A stretch of 64,000 bases of DNA, from contig CAKOVX010000008.1 in NCBI GenBank assembly GCA_934122155.1, positions 1 through 64,000 of the forward strand. Direction: 5' to 3'. How positions within the stretch are numbered: position 1 is the stretch's first letter; each line of letters begins with the position of its first letter. The stretch is from an uncultured Clostridia bacterium (GTDB lineage: Bacteria > Bacillota > Clostridia > TANB77 > CAG-508). The notes under the pieces are model-generated. The model was not told the origin of the DNA and ran no database searches. It worked only from the letters and a program-made list of their open reading frames with translations. Shown here in pieces: positions 7,501 through 17,857 of this stretch. A program made the translations under genes and the position numbers.

Positions 7501-10140
7501 CTATATGCTTTTAAGTCTTTCTTCAACTTTTTCAAGCATTTCTTTGTATTTAGCAAGTTTTGCTTTTTCTTCATTTATTTTTGCTTCTGGTGCTTTGTTT
7601 ACAAAGCCAGGATTTGAAAGCATTTTTTCTCCTCTTGCAACTTCAGAAAGTAATTTTTCTCTTTCACCTTGTAGTCTTTGTTTTTCTGCTTCTAAATCCA
7701 CCAATTCTTCAAATGGTATATATACTTCTATTCCATCTGCTAAAACTGACATTGCATTTTGAGGTATATTTTCTTTGTTTTCTTGTACTTCTATTTCATT
7801 TGCAAATCCTAGTTTCTGTACCATTGCACTTGATTCTTTTAGCATATCATTTGCTGTTTTAGTTACAAATATCAATTTAGATTTTTTACTTGGATGAACA
7901 TTTAAGTTTGTACGTAAATTTCTAATTCCAACTATTATTGTTTTTAATTTTTCTATTTGCTCCTCTTCTTTTTCAAATGATAAGCTTTCTGTATATTCTG
8001 GCCATTTTGAAATCATTATGCTTTCATCATTATGATATAGTTGCATATATATTTTTTCTGTTACAAATGGCATTACTGGATGTAATAATTTTAATGAATC
8101 TTTTAATACTTTGTTTAAAGTATATTGTGCAGCAAATTTTGTTGTGCAATTTTCATCATATAAACGAGATTTTACCATTTCAATATACCAGTCACAGAAT
8201 TCATTCCAAATAAAGTCATATACTTTTTGTGTTGCAATTCCAAGCTCAAAGTTTTCTAGATTATTAGTTACTTCTTTAACTAATTTATTTAATTTAGATA
8301 AAATCCATTTATCTTCATAACATAAGTTTTCTGGTAATTTATCTTCTACTAATTTTGAGCCATCTTCCGGCATATTACTTAGTACGAATTTTGATGCATT
8401 CCATAATTTGTTTGCAAAATTTGATGCAGATTCTAATTTTTCAGGCATATATCTAATATCATTTCCTGGTGATATTCCTAAAACTAGTGAAAATCTTAAA
8501 GCATCTGTACCATATTTTGCAATAATTTCTAATGGATCAATTCCATTGCCTAAACTCTTAGACATTTTTCTTCCTAGGCTATCACGTACTATTCCATGAA
8601 TAAATACTTTATCAAATGGTACTTGGCCTGTATGTTCTAATGCTGAGAATATCATTCTTGCTACCCAGAAAAATATTATATCATAACCTGTAACTAATGT
8701 ACTTGTTGGGTAGAAGTATTTATAGTCTTCAGTTTGCTCTGGCCAACCTAATGTTGAAAATGGCCATAATGCAGAGCTAAACCATGTATCTAATGTATCT
8801 TCATCTTGTTTTAAATTTGTGCTTTCACATTTTGTACATTTATGTGGCTCTTCTTTTGATACTATAACTTCTCCACATTCTTGACAATAATATGCTGGTA
8901 TTCTGTGACCCCACCATAATTGTCTTGAAATACACCAGTCTTGAATATTTTCCATCCAGTTATAATAAATTTTATCAAATCTTTCAGGTATAAATTCTAC
9001 TTTACCTGTTCTAACCGCTTCAATAGCTGGTTTTGCTAAAGGCTCCATCTTTACAAACCATTGCTCAGAAATATGTGGCTCAATTGTATGATGACAACGA
9101 TAGCATTTTCCTACATTGTGAGTATAGTCTTCTATTTTTACTAAATATCCTTCTTTTTGTAATCTTTCAACTATTTTTTCTCTTGCTTCATACATATCCA
9201 TACCTTTGTATTCAGGCACTAAGTTGTTCATTTTGAATTTTTCATCAAATACAGGTATAATTTCTAAGTTATGTTTTAATGCTGCTTGATAATCATTCGG
9301 ATCATGTGCAGGTGTAAGTTTTACAGCACCTGTTCCAAATTCTTTTTCTACGAACTCGTCTGCTATAATAGGAATCTCTTTATTCATAATTGGTAATATT
9401 ACAGTTTTTCCTACTAAATCTTTGTATCTTTCATCATCTGGATGTACTGCAACACCAGTATCTCCTAACATTGTTTCTGGCCTTGTAGTTGCTACTATAA
9501 CAAATTTACCTTCTTCTCCTTTTACTGGATACTTAACATGCCATAAATGTGTTGGCTCTTCTTCATATTCTACTTCTGCATCTGAAATTGAAGTATTGCA
9601 ATATGGGCACCAATTTATCATTCTTTTTCCTTTGTAAATTAGTCCTTTATTGTATAGGTCTATAAATACTTCTGTTACAGCATTGGATAAGCCTTCATCC
9701 ATTGTAAATCTTTCTCTAGACCAGTCACAAGAACAACCCAATTTTTTAAGCTGATTTAATATAGTTCCACCATATTCTTCTTTCCATTCCCATGCTCTTT
9801 TTAAGAAACCATCTCTACCTAGATCTTCTTTTGTAATCCCTTCAGCTTTTAGTTTTTCAACTATTTTAGCTTCTGTTGCAATTGAAGCATGGTCTGTTCC
9901 TGGAATCCATAAAGCATTAAAACCTTTCATTCTTTTATATCTAATTAAAATATCTTGTAAAGTTTCATCAAGAGCATGTCCCATGTGTAATTTACCAGTA
10001 ATGTTTGGTGGTGGAATTACTATTGTATATGGCTTTTTAGTTTTGTCATCAGATGGTTTAAAATAGCCCTTTTCATTCCAATTTTTATAAATTTCCTCTT
10101 CAAAAGTTTGTGGTTCAAACTTTCCCTCTAGTTCATGCAT
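7501..10140 (-). CDS. valS: Valyl-tRNA synthetase
   Basis: This class I synthetase of 879 residues charges tRNA-Val in the cytoplasm. The ATP-site signature is HMGHAL, within [13 protein letters not shown] near residue 55. The second signature is KMSKSLGN near residue 525. The editing (CP1) domain lies between them and includes the [16 protein letters not shown] segment. Cys pairs (CYRCHH, CQECGE, CTKCES) mark zinc sites. The last 70 residues form the usual valS C-terminal coiled coil ([15 protein letters not shown] onward). A T-box leader precedes it and the ATG has an AAGGAGG site. Confidence 0.97.
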   Translation of the reverse strand: MHELEGKFEPQTFEEEIYKNWNEKGYFKPSDDKTKKPYTIVIPPPNITGKLHMGHALDETLQDILIRYKRMKGFNALWIPGTDHASIATEAKIVEKLKAEGITKEDLGRDGFLKRAWEWKEEYGGTILNQLKKLGCSCDWSRERFTMDEGLSNAVTEVFIDLYNKGLIYKGKRMINWCPYCNTSISDAEVEYEEEPTHLWHVKYPVKGEEGKFVIVATTRPETMLGDTGVAVHPDDERYKDLVGKTVILPIMNKEIPIIADEFVEKEFGTGAVKLTPAHDPNDYQAALKHNLEIIPVFDEKFKMNNLVPEYKGMDMYEAREKIVERLQKEGYLVKIEDYTHNVGKCYRCHHTIEPHISEQWFVKMEPLAKPAIEAVRTGKVEFIPERFDKIYYNWMENIQDWCISRQLWWGHRIPAYYCQECGEVIVSKEEPHKCTKCESTNLKQDEDTLDTWFSSALWPFSTLGWPEQTEDYKYFYPTSTLVTGYDIIFFWVARMIFSALEHTGQVPFDKVFIHGIVRDSLGRKMSKSLGNGIDPLEIIAKYGTDALRFSLVLGISPGNDIRYMPEKLESASNFANKLWNASKFVLSNMPEDGSKLVEDKLPENLCYEDKWILSKLNKLVKEVTNNLENFELGIATQKVYDFIWNEFCDWYIEMVKSRLYDENCTTKFAAQYTLNKVLKDSLKLLHPVMPFVTEKIYMQLYHNDESIMISKWPEYTESLSFEKEEEQIEKLKTIIVGIRNLRTNLNVHPSKKSKLIFVTKTANDMLKESSAMVQKLGFANEIEVQENKENIPQNAMSVLADGIEVYIPFEELVDLEAEKQRLQGEREKLLSEVARGEKMLSNPGFVNKAPEAKINEEKAKLAKYKEMLEKVEERLKSI

Positions 10141-10164
10141 TTTACTTTCCTCCTTATTAAAACA

Positions 10165-10412
10165 AAAATCCTCGCCCTGAAATAAGGGCGAGGTATTATT
10201 CTCACGGTACCACCTTAATTTAACAATTTTATTGTTAATCTTAGTTACTTTTAACGCAAGTTATACGGATAAATTTACTGCTATTTCAATTTATCGGCTC
10301 CAAAGCTACCTTCAGTTTTCTATACTATCAGAAGCTTTCAGCCGATGACCTCTGTTCTCTTTATAGCTAGTTAAAACTTACTCCTCTTTTTCTTTGCCTT
10401 TAACACTATAAT
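10165..10412 (-). promoter_or_regulatory. T-box riboswitch controlling valS
   Basis: The leader carries the T-box core AAGGTGGTACCGTGAG (about 10199-10216), an antiterminator region, and a terminator with stem cctcgccct/agggcgagg (10170-10193) followed by TTTTTG. The TGGT bulge would pair with the ACCA end of uncharged tRNA-Val. In Stem I, GAAGGTAGC places a GUA valine specifier at 10307-10309, followed by a purine. Uncharged tRNA-Val should therefore stabilise the antiterminator and raise valS expression. Confidence 0.93.
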
Positions 10413-10414
10413 TT

Positions 10415-10443
10415 ATATTACCACATTTTGGTATCTATTGCAA
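10415..10443 (-). promoter_or_regulatory. Promoter of the valS T-box transcript
   Basis: TTGCAA (10438-10443) and TAATAT (10415-10420) are separated by 17 nt and lie directly upstream of the T-box leader. Confidence 0.75.
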
Positions 10444-10556
10444 GAGTTTTTGCAAATATGTATATTTTAATACAAAAATTGTCGTTTTTTCTTTACTTAT
10501 TTTTTGTTCAATGTTATACTTAATTTATATATTTAGTACAAAAGAGAGGTGGTATT

Positions 10557-10922
10557 ATGTTAGAAGTTCAAAGTGAAAATACAGAAGTTATTAGTAATTC
10601 AACAGTATATGCTGTTAAAATATTAAATGAAGTTAAAGCTAGCTATGCTGCTTTTGCTGAAAGAGATTTTGGAACTACTGATGAATTGCCTGATGATATT
10701 TTAACTAGCAATTCTGAATCTAAACAAGAGAATATTGTTAATGTTTCTAATGTATTAAAACCTGAAAACAATGATACTACCGAATCAAATTGTTTGGCTT
10801 TAGTTGTACGTAAAGATTATAATTTGACAATTGTAAAAAATATATTTACCACAACAGGAAGGCTATCATGGAAAATTGCATTAATCACTGCTATTATAAA
10901 TGTTTTGAATATGTTATTTTAA
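10557..10922 (+). CDS. Small protein of unknown function with hydrophobic C-terminus
   Basis: I do not recognise this 121-residue protein. ATG 10557 is preceded by AGAGGTGG. Residues 1-80 are acidic and Ser/Asn-rich, with no hydrophobic stretch. The C-terminal 25 residues (LSWKIALITAIINVLNMLF at the end) could be a tail anchor. It is one of few plus-strand genes, is single, and ends at a bidirectional terminator shared with the convergent zincin-like gene. AT-rich -35/-10 candidates lie at about 10507-10540. Confidence 0.6.
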   Translation: MLEVQSENTEVISNSTVYAVKILNEVKASYAAFAERDFGTTDELPDDILTSNSESKQENIVNVSNVLKPENNDTTESNCLALVVRKDYNLTIVKNIFTTTGRLSWKIALITAIINVLNMLF

Positions 10923-10960
10923 AAGCGAAAATAAGTAAATTTCTACCTATTTTCGCTTTT
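10921..10960. terminator. Bidirectional terminator between convergent genes
   Basis: The 13-bp stem aaaagcgaaaata/tattttcgctttt has A-rich and T-rich flanks, so it can end transcripts from both sides: the small plus-strand gene and the minus-strand zincin-like gene. Confidence 0.85.
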
Positions 10961-10961
10961 A

Positions 10962-12011
10962 TTATTGTTCATCTTTTTGTGCAGAAAAATATGCAATTAT
11001 TTTTCTTATTAATTTTGCAATTTTATTATCAGAAACAACAGTTAATGTATTGCCATCTCTTTTTCTGCAAATTTGTATCTTCTTTTTTTCGTATTTGCTT
11101 ATTAGCTCTTCTAGTTTAATATCATAAAAACTTCCAAACAAAAACCTTTCTTGTGTACTTATTCCCATTACGTTTCTATAACAAACAGCTTTATCCATAT
11201 AATATTCTACTTCTTGACATGTTGTAAGTTTTGGTAATATTTTTTCAAAAAATGTACTAAATATTTTATTTTGAGTATCTATATACATTGCTACAATTTC
11301 TTCTTGATATATCCTTATTTTTTCTTTGTTTGTTTCTGTACTTAGTTTATTGTTTATATCTATCATAATGTCAAATTGATTTATTATTCTCTTAGTATTA
11401 GATTCAAATGTATTTAATAATTTATCTTCTAGCTTTCTTCCATCATTTAGTATTCCTTCCGCCAAAATATCTTCTCCAATAAGGTATACTATTTGCTCTA
11501 TTAGATTAGTTAAAAATGGATAATAATTAGGGCTAATTGTTTTTATTCTAACTCCATATTTTTCAAATGTAGTGGTATTATTTTGCAATGTTTTAGCAGA
11601 TATATATTGTACGGCAGCTTCATTTATTCCTAAACCAAATACTGAAAACCTGCCAAAATTGCATAAACCAATTTTATCAAGTTTGCCGTGTCTATTTCTA
11701 TTGTCTTGAAGATAATGTATGCATTCATGTATCATTTGCTCTGTTATTATTGTTAAATCAACATCCTCGCTAAAATAGATACTATTGTTTTCATATATAT
11801 AATTTACCATTGAAATTGTTTTAGTAATTTTAGCTACATACATATTACAATTTATAAGTTGAGCAAAAATATTGTTGTAGTTATTATATATCACTGGAAA
11901 AGCTGAAGTCAGTGCTTCTGTTACATTAAATGCAATTGCTCTTATATGTTCATTACTTAATTTTTGGGCTTGTTCAATTCCCATGTTTTGTAATTTCTTT
12001 TGTAAATTCAT
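10962..12011 (-). CDS. Zincin-like putative metallopeptidase (HExxH), uncharacterised
   Basis: This 349-residue protein has no family I can name. Residues 95-99 are HECIH, embedded in the helix-like TEQMIHECIHYLQD, the HExxH zinc motif. A likely third ligand, Glu131 in GINEAAVQYIS, lies 32 residues on, a gluzincin-like spacing. No signal peptide is present, so it is probably cytoplasmic. The C-terminus is basic and amphipathic (KIAKLIRKIIAYF). It is monocistronic, convergent with the small gene at 10557 and divergent from the membrane protein at 12146. Peptidase activity is inferred from the motif only. Confidence 0.7.
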   Translation of the reverse strand: MNLQKKLQNMGIEQAQKLSNEHIRAIAFNVTEALTSAFPVIYNNYNNIFAQLINCNMYVAKITKTISMVNYIYENNSIYFSEDVDLTIITEQMIHECIHYLQDNRNRHGKLDKIGLCNFGRFSVFGLGINEAAVQYISAKTLQNNTTTFEKYGVRIKTISPNYYPFLTNLIEQIVYLIGEDILAEGILNDGRKLEDKLLNTFESNTKRIINQFDIMIDINNKLSTETNKEKIRIYQEEIVAMYIDTQNKIFSTFFEKILPKLTTCQEVEYYMDKAVCYRNVMGISTQERFLFGSFYDIKLEELISKYEKKKIQICRKRDGNTLTVVSDNKIAKLIRKIIAYFSAQKDEQ

Positions 12012-12087
12012 TTTTTGTCCTTTTCTCCATTTTTTCTTTATTATATTATAATTAAATTACTTATTCAAGGATATTTAATAACTTTTC

Positions 12088-12116
12088 TTGACAATCTTTT
12101 TAATTTTAATTATCAT
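12088..12116 (+). promoter_or_regulatory. Promoter of the 12146 gene
   Basis: Consensus TTGACA (12088-12093), a 17-nt spacer, and TATCAT (12111-12116). Confidence 0.7.
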
Positions 12117-12145
12117 TATAGTAAAGTATAAATGGAGGTATTGTT

Positions 12146-12592
12146 ATGCCAAATAAAATTACAGATTCTTCTAAAAAACAAAAGACTAATTTATTTAAAA
12201 ATAAAATATTTATTGTTAGTTTAATATTTATTGTTTTAATACTGTTAGTTACTTTAGTTATATTTTTTATTAATCGTCAAGATATAAAAGATAATCATGT
12301 ACAAATTGGTGCATCTAAGCCAGTTTCGGATCTAGAAGGTCTGCAAGTAATGAATGTATATACTAGATCATTTTCTTCATATTCAATGATTGATGTTGTG
12401 CTTAAAAACACCTCTGACAAAGGCATTGATGCAACTAGTTTAGTTATATATTTATTAGGCCCAAATAACAAAGAAATTTTTGGCACTAGTATGGATATTT
12501 CTTATATTGAACCATCTCAGCAGCAATGCATAAATATTTTATGTACATGTGATTTGAATAGCGTTGTTGATTACAGAGTAGAAGTAAAATAA
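12146..12592 (+). CDS. Membrane-anchored extracellular protein, FxLYD-like
   Basis: The 148-residue protein has a basic N-terminus, one membrane segment (about 21-44, IFIVSLIFIVLILLVTLVIF) and an extracellular beta-rich domain. The pattern of VVLKNTSDKGIDATSLVIYL followed by IEPSQQQC resembles small FxLYD/DUF3426-type domains of Gram-positive surface proteins; this is a fold-level guess. The ATG has a GGAGG site 8 nt upstream. It stands alone and converges on the adhesin operon. Confidence 0.7.
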   Translation: MPNKITDSSKKQKTNLFKNKIFIVSLIFIVLILLVTLVIFFINRQDIKDNHVQIGASKPVSDLEGLQVMNVYTRSFSSYSMIDVVLKNTSDKGIDATSLVIYLLGPNNKEIFGTSMDISYIEPSQQQCINILCTCDLNSVVDYRVEVK

Positions 12593-12601
12593 TATTGTAA
12601 T

Positions 12602-12634
12602 AAAAAAAGAAATCCAAATTGGATCTCTTTTTTT
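12602..12634. terminator. Bidirectional terminator between 12146 gene and adhesin
   Basis: A stem of aaaaaagaaatcc paired with ggatctctttttt, with an A-run on one side and a T-run on the other. It serves both convergent genes. Confidence 0.8.
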
Positions 12635-12635
12635 G

Positions 12636-15600
12636 TTATTTGGTTGGCTTATAATAATAACTTAAAGATATTTTTGCTTCTGCATCTATTTTATTTGCAT
12701 ATATAGTAAATTTATTATCTTCAAATTTTATAATTTCTTTATCTGTTGTATTTATTCCATTTCCAGCTTTGTTTAATTCATTTATTGAATTAAATTTGTA
12801 GCTCTTGCTTCCAATTGTTAGAGTAATTGGTGTGTCGCTTCCTTCTCTTATTACAGAATTTGCTTGAATAGCAAATATTACTTTACCTTCTTGATCAGTT
12901 GTTTCAGTTGCTGTTACTGGGTTAGAAAGTGATCTTTCTAGGTCTGCTAGTTTCTCGTTTAGATTTGAATTACTAGCTACTAGTCTATATTCTGCACCAG
13001 ATGACATTGAATTAAATGTTTCATTTGCTATTGCTTGCTCTTTTTGTGGTACAGCATATGCAACTGTATAAATGTTAGCACCATAAGTATTTTTTATTTT
13101 ATTTGCTGCATTTCCAATTCTGTTCATAGTTTCTGTTTTGTTGTAGAACCCAGCTGTCGCATTATTATCTGATGTAAGTGATGCTCTTCCATCTCCAATA
13201 AATACTACATCTATATCTCTAGTTTTATCTTTTGCTAATTCTTTTACTGTTGCTTCAGTTTGATTCATTGCTGCTACTACGTTTGTTAATAATGGCATTG
13301 TTATTTTTATATTGCTTACTGCTGTTTTTAACTTTTGAGCATTATTACTTGAATTTACTAACACTTGAGTTCCAATATATGGTTTAGCAAATTTTTCGTT
13401 TTTGATTCTATCCCAATAATCAACATTATTATTTAAGCATTTTTCTGCATCTTTAATATTTGCAAAGTTAAATGTTATTATTGTTACTTTATTGTCTGGA
13501 TTTTTAAGTACTGCATCAATAAATTCATTTACAGCTACCTTTTCTTTGTATAGTTTTGTTTTTTTAGCATATTCGTTGGCATTTGCCCCAAATTCATTTA
13601 GTAGCTTTATGTTATTTGTATTTATTCTTCCAGCCTTTCCCAAGCCTTTTCTTTGATCTTCTTCTGAATATGTTATTGGTAGTGGATAGTCATCATTAGC
13701 TAAACCTTGTTTTAACATTGATGAAGATAAGTCTAATACAATTACAATATTTTTTCCTTTATAACTTGTTGATGTTATGCTTGCTTGTTTATTAACTGGG
13801 TTAACAACTTTGCCGTCTCCACCTACTACTGTATTTACTATTTTAGTACCAGGTTTTGCAGTAATTTTTACTGTAAATTTTACTGTTGCAATTTTATTTT
13901 TATTTGCAGGTAAATATACTTCTATTCCATCTACTAATTTTTTAGCTTTATTATTTTTAATTGTTTCTTTCTTTTTACTTCCATCAGCATTATAATGTTC
14001 TACTGTTATATTGCTAATTATTTCAATGTCTCCATTATCTAACCATGTTTTTATATCAGTATCTTTTATTACTGCTGTTCCATATTTTGTTCCTGTATTC
14101 TTAGCTGATAATATATAAGTAACTTCATCTCCATATTTTAATGTTACATTATTTGCATCTGAGCCATCTTTTAGTTCTCCTCTTTTACTAATTTTAATTT
14201 CAGGCTTATATTCTATGGTCTTAGTTTCAACTGTTGAACTTTTTGGCTCTGTTTCTTTTGTCTCAACTGTTGCTGTATTTTTTATAGTTTCTATTTTATT
14301 AGCACTCATGTCAGTTTCTTTTACTGTATAGCTTGCAGTAATAACTAACTCTTCATTAACATTTAATGTTCCTTCGATTGTTAATGAACCGTCTTCATTA
14401 ACAGTATAATTTCTTTTTTCGCCTTCAACTTTTACATCTTTTATTTTAACATTTCTTGTTTCATTTGAAGGGTTACTATTCATTACATCTGTTATAATCA
14501 CATTTGTAAGTTTTGTATTTCCTTCATTTTTTATTCTTATTGTATAGTCAATAACATCATCTGGTTTTAATTTTACTTGGTTACCATTTGAGTCTAATCC
14601 GTCTGCTGTTAAATTTTTCTTTCCAACTTTTTGAGTTTTTATAATAGATATATTAGGAATTATACTAAATTTAATGATTTCATCATCTATATCATTAACA
14701 TAGTCTTCTTCTCCATCATCATTTGTATAATATCCTTTTGCTTCTACTTCATTTCTTAAGCTGTCCTTTGTATTTATGTTTGCTACATCTTCCTTTTCAA
14801 CATCATAGTATACAATATATTCTTTAGATTCCCTTGGTTCTAGGCTCAATTCATCTTCATATTTTACTATTGTGTTTGTTTTTTCATCTGGTTTGTTTAT
14901 ATCTAAATATATTTGTTTTTGATTTTCCAAAATATCTACTAATGTTACATTGTTTAATTTTACTGTTCCAATGTTAGTAACTTTAATTTTATATCCAACT
15001 GTATCTCCATCTTGTACAGAAACTGTATCAAATTTTTCTTCTGGAATTATCTCTCCATTAATCATGAATACATCTTTTTCAACTTTGATTTTTGGTATAT
15101 CTGTTACAACTTTATTTGTTTCCTTTTCATTTATTGTTGCTGTATTTTCTATTACTTCTACATTCTTTTCTTTTTCTACTTCGTTAATAGTTACCTTAAA
15201 GCTTACTGTTATTTTAGAATCTACTATTTCTGTTTCGTCATTTACTTTCTTTTCTACTGCTTCTGGAACTTCAAATAAAAATCCCTCGTCTCTTAATTGC
15301 GCCTCAGTTAAGTTTTCCATATTTTCTTCTGTAAGCTCAATTTCTCTGTCTCCAATTTTTACTTTTTCTATTCCGTTTATTTTAATAGAACCTGGTACAA
15401 AAGTTGTTCCTTGTGGTGCGCAGTCTTTTAATAATGCTATTCCCACAGCGTTTCCACTATTTGTTATGGTAATAGTATATGTTAGTTCTCCATCTCTTTG
15501 TTTTTCTTTATTCATTTCTTGTTGTACAGTTTTGTCAACTTCTTTGTTTATTGCTAGAATCGGTCTAATTATAGAAAGACCTGCTGTTGTTGTTTCAGCT

Positions 15601-16055
15601 TTAATATTTAATGGTTGCCATTCTACTAGGTAATCTTCGCTTACTAATACGTCTTTTTCTACTACTCTTTCTGTAACATATTCTTGCATTGGTGTATTAT
15701 TATTGTTGTTTGCTGGTTGAGTTTGATTTCCTGCTGTTGTTGTTTGTCTTTGTGAATTGCCTTGTGTTGGTGTTTCACTATCATTGTTGTTTGCATTGTT
15801 AGCATTTTGTTCTGTTTGCTCTTGGTTAACAGAATTATTTTCTGTTGATGTTGGTTTGTCTGAATCATCCTTTGGTTCAGCCTCTGCTTGTGTTTGTTCC
15901 CCTGGTGTTACATTACTTTGTGTAAACGCTCTTGCTGTTTCGTCATTTCCTTTTATATAGAAATAACCTGCTGTTGAAATACCAATTAGTAATATTACTA
16001 TAATACTAGCAATTACGATATTTCTCTTACTCTTATAGCTGAGTGTTGCTTTCAT
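12636..16055 (-). CDS. Large surface adhesin: DUF11 repeats plus VWA domain, N-terminally anchored
   Basis: The 1139-residue protein has a membrane anchor at about 12-32. A Gln/Asn/Thr-rich linker follows (about 35-125), then several DUF11-type beta repeats with the typical YTITITNSGNA, YKIKVTNIGTV and YTIRIKNEGNT starts (about 165-760). A von Willebrand factor A domain begins at NIVIVLDLSSSML (MIDAS motif DxSxS) and runs to about residue 1000. The C-terminus has no sorting motif or second membrane segment, so the protein is held only by its N-terminus. It is the last gene of a three-gene group with a sortase and an MPITG protein. VWA/DUF11 proteins commonly bind host or cell-surface ligands; the ligand is unknown. 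Confidence 0.85.
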   Translation of the reverse strand: MKATLSYKSKRNIVIASIIVILLIGISTAGYFYIKGNDETARAFTQSNVTPGEQTQAEAEPKDDSDKPTSTENNSVNQEQTEQNANNANNNDSETPTQGNSQRQTTTAGNQTQPANNNNNTPMQEYVTERVVEKDVLVSEDYLVEWQPLNIKAETTTAGLSIIRPILAINKEVDKTVQQEMNKEKQRDGELTYTITITNSGNAVGIALLKDCAPQGTTFVPGSIKINGIEKVKIGDREIELTEENMENLTEAQLRDEGFLFEVPEAVEKKVNDETEIVDSKITVSFKVTINEVEKEKNVEVIENTATINEKETNKVVTDIPKIKVEKDVFMINGEIIPEEKFDTVSVQDGDTVGYKIKVTNIGTVKLNNVTLVDILENQKQIYLDINKPDEKTNTIVKYEDELSLEPRESKEYIVYYDVEKEDVANINTKDSLRNEVEAKGYYTNDDGEEDYVNDIDDEIIKFSIIPNISIIKTQKVGKKNLTADGLDSNGNQVKLKPDDVIDYTIRIKNEGNTKLTNVIITDVMNSNPSNETRNVKIKDVKVEGEKRNYTVNEDGSLTIEGTLNVNEELVITASYTVKETDMSANKIETIKNTATVETKETEPKSSTVETKTIEYKPEIKISKRGELKDGSDANNVTLKYGDEVTYILSAKNTGTKYGTAVIKDTDIKTWLDNGDIEIISNITVEHYNADGSKKKETIKNNKAKKLVDGIEVYLPANKNKIATVKFTVKITAKPGTKIVNTVVGGDGKVVNPVNKQASITSTSYKGKNIVIVLDLSSSMLKQGLANDDYPLPITYSEEDQRKGLGKAGRINTNNIKLLNEFGANANEYAKKTKLYKEKVAVNEFIDAVLKNPDNKVTIITFNFANIKDAEKCLNNNVDYWDRIKNEKFAKPYIGTQVLVNSSNNAQKLKTAVSNIKITMPLLTNVVAAMNQTEATVKELAKDKTRDIDVVFIGDGRASLTSDNNATAGFYNKTETMNRIGNAANKIKNTYGANIYTVAYAVPQKEQAIANETFNSMSSGAEYRLVASNSNLNEKLADLERSLSNPVTATETTDQEGKVIFAIQANSVIREGSDTPITLTIGSKSYKFNSINELNKAGNGINTTDKEIIKFEDNKFTIYANKIDAEAKISLSYYYKPTK

Positions 16056-16085
16056 TATTTTGGTGCCCCCTTTTTACCAAATTTT

Positions 16086-16679
16086 TTATATATTCTCTCT
16101 AGCCTTAATTATTAGTCTATTCTTTCTACCATTTATGCAGGTAATAAGTGTAATTTCTCTTGTATTTTCATCAACACATTTTACACATTCTACATCATTT
16201 GGATCTATAACATACTTATCAAACACATTGTATTCGACTGTTTTTCCGTCCATCCCAGTCATTTGAATGTAGTCTCCAATATTTAGTTTGTTTGTGTTAC
16301 TAAACATAGTGTTATCAAAATAATTGTGCCCTGCCATTGAAAAATTTCCTATATCATTGACATTGTTTCCCCAAAACTTTGTAATGGAATATTTCATTGT
16401 TTCATCATTTGTTTTATCTATAATAGGATACTCTATGTTTATTTTTGGAATTTTTATTATTCCAACCACATTATACCCTTTGTATTCCATTTTAACTTCT
16501 GATTTATTATCAGCAGTATTTTTGTTTTCTTCTATTTTCTCTTTTACATCTTTTACAATAGAAGTTAACTCTTCTTCTTTAATTTTATTGTTTATGCGTT
16601 TAATTGCAATTATTGATATAACTGCTACAAGTGCAATTATTAGTATAATTAAAATTATATTACATACTTTTTTATTCAT
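16086..16679 (-). CDS. Sortase (class D/E-like)
   Basis: This 197-residue transpeptidase has an N-terminal membrane anchor (about 5-27). The sortase core shows IIKIPKINIEYPII, the catalytic His in NFSMAGHNY, the catalytic Cys in ITLITCINGR and the Arg six residues on, in GRKNRLIIKA. It lacks the class B insertions of the broken sortase at 2744, and its size and TLxTC context fit class D/E. It overlaps the 3' end of the MPITG gene by 8 nt, so the two are co-translated, and the MPITG protein is its likely substrate. Confidence 0.88.
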   Translation of the reverse strand: MNKKVCNIILIILIIALVAVISIIAIKRINNKIKEEELTSIVKDVKEKIEENKNTADNKSEVKMEYKGYNVVGIIKIPKINIEYPIIDKTNDETMKYSITKFWGNNVNDIGNFSMAGHNYFDNTMFSNTNKLNIGDYIQMTGMDGKTVEYNVFDKYVIDPNDVECVKCVDENTREITLITCINGRKNRLIIKARENI

Positions 16680-17679
16680 TTTTATTTAACTTATCATTCT
16701 TTAATTTAATAACTATTACTATTGCAATTAATACTATTAATACAGCTGCTGTAATATATAATGCTAAGCTTTCTCCTGTAATAGGCATTTTTGTAACTTC
16801 TTTTTCTATTACTTTTTTACTTTCATATTCAGGTGTATATTCATCATGGCATGTCATAATTTGAACATCTATTATAGTATCATTATCATTTTCAGATTTT
16901 ATCCAAACTAAATATTGTTCTCCATCTTTTGAATCTTGTGGTTGTTTTATTGTATCATTTTCTACTTTTTGCCATTTTTCATCATCTTTATTTGGAACAA
17001 GCCCTGCATAGCTATCTTTAAATTTATTATATGTTGATATTTTTTCAAACATATTTTTCTCTTCTGATTTGTTAATTTCATCAGCTAAAGAAATAAAATT
17101 AGCAACCTCTGAGTTTGGCTCTGATTTAACCATTTGATATGAATATTTTACTTTTGATTCACTATCAACATTAATTGTTCCCATTTTGTGTTTTACTTTT
17201 ACTCCGTCAGTAGTTTCTTCTGACAATTCTAAATTTCCAAACTTAACAGGTATTTTTTTTGTAATATTATTTAGCTCTTTAATATCTTGTTCTGTTATTG
17301 CATCTGCAAGGTTAACTTTTTCAGCCTCAATTTTATATTCAGTTCCTTGTTTTACCCATAAATATGTTTCTGGCTTTTCGTTAAAATAATTGCTATATAT
17401 TGTTGTATCAATATATGCAATGTTATTTCCATCTGTTGATTTGTCCATTGCTGACTCTGAAAAATTCAAATTTTCTTTTGCTTCATCTGCTTTATTTGCA
17501 AATGCAAACTCAAACTTATTATTTAATAAATTTGAAATATAAATTATGTATTCCTCTTTGCTTTTTTGAATCATTTGTATTTTTTCACTTTTAGCAAATG
17601 AGAAACTTGGCAATAGGCTTATTGCCATAACTAGCACACAAAAAGATAGTATTAACTTTTTGCTTAAGTTTTTCTTCAT
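16672..17679 (-). CDS. Sortase-anchored surface protein with MPITG motif
   Basis: The 335-residue protein has a Sec signal peptide (KKLILSFCVLVMAISLLPSFSFA), an extracellular region without a family I can name, and a C-terminal sorting signal: MPITGES, a hydrophobic stretch (ALYITAAVLIVLIAIVIVI) and a Lys-rich tail. Sorting motif and sortase overlap genetically, strong evidence that this is the dedicated substrate. It is the first gene of the sortase/adhesin group. Confidence 0.85.
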   Translation of the reverse strand: MKKNLSKKLILSFCVLVMAISLLPSFSFAKSEKIQMIQKSKEEYIIYISNLLNNKFEFAFANKADEAKENLNFSESAMDKSTDGNNIAYIDTTIYSNYFNEKPETYLWVKQGTEYKIEAEKVNLADAITEQDIKELNNITKKIPVKFGNLELSEETTDGVKVKHKMGTINVDSESKVKYSYQMVKSEPNSEVANFISLADEINKSEEKNMFEKISTYNKFKDSYAGLVPNKDDEKWQKVENDTIKQPQDSKDGEQYLVWIKSENDNDTIIDVQIMTCHDEYTPEYESKKVIEKEVTKMPITGESLALYITAAVLIVLIAIVIVIKLKNDKLNKNE

Positions 17680-17827
17680 TATTTACATCCCCTCCAATAT
17701 ATTTTTATTTTTTCCTGTTCTTCTATTATATTCTAATTTGCATATTTTGTAAATAGTTTCCGCCGTTTCTTGCATGTTTTTTCCATATTTTAGGTGAATA
17801 TATGTATACTTTCTTTATTTTAACAAA

Positions 17828-17857
17828 AAAGTACTTGAAATTTATTCAAAGTACTTT
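17828..17857 (-). terminator. Terminator after the 17858 gene
   Basis: Stem aaagtacttgaa/ttcaaagtacttt followed by TTTTTTGTT on the minus strand, directly at the stop of the 17858-18211 gene. Confidence 0.75.

Noticed and set aside
14950..15633. Plus-strand open frame of 227 codons inside the adhesin gene
   Set aside because: It is the antisense shadow of the DUF11 repeats, with Ser/Phe/Ile-rich composition and no homology or ribosome site.
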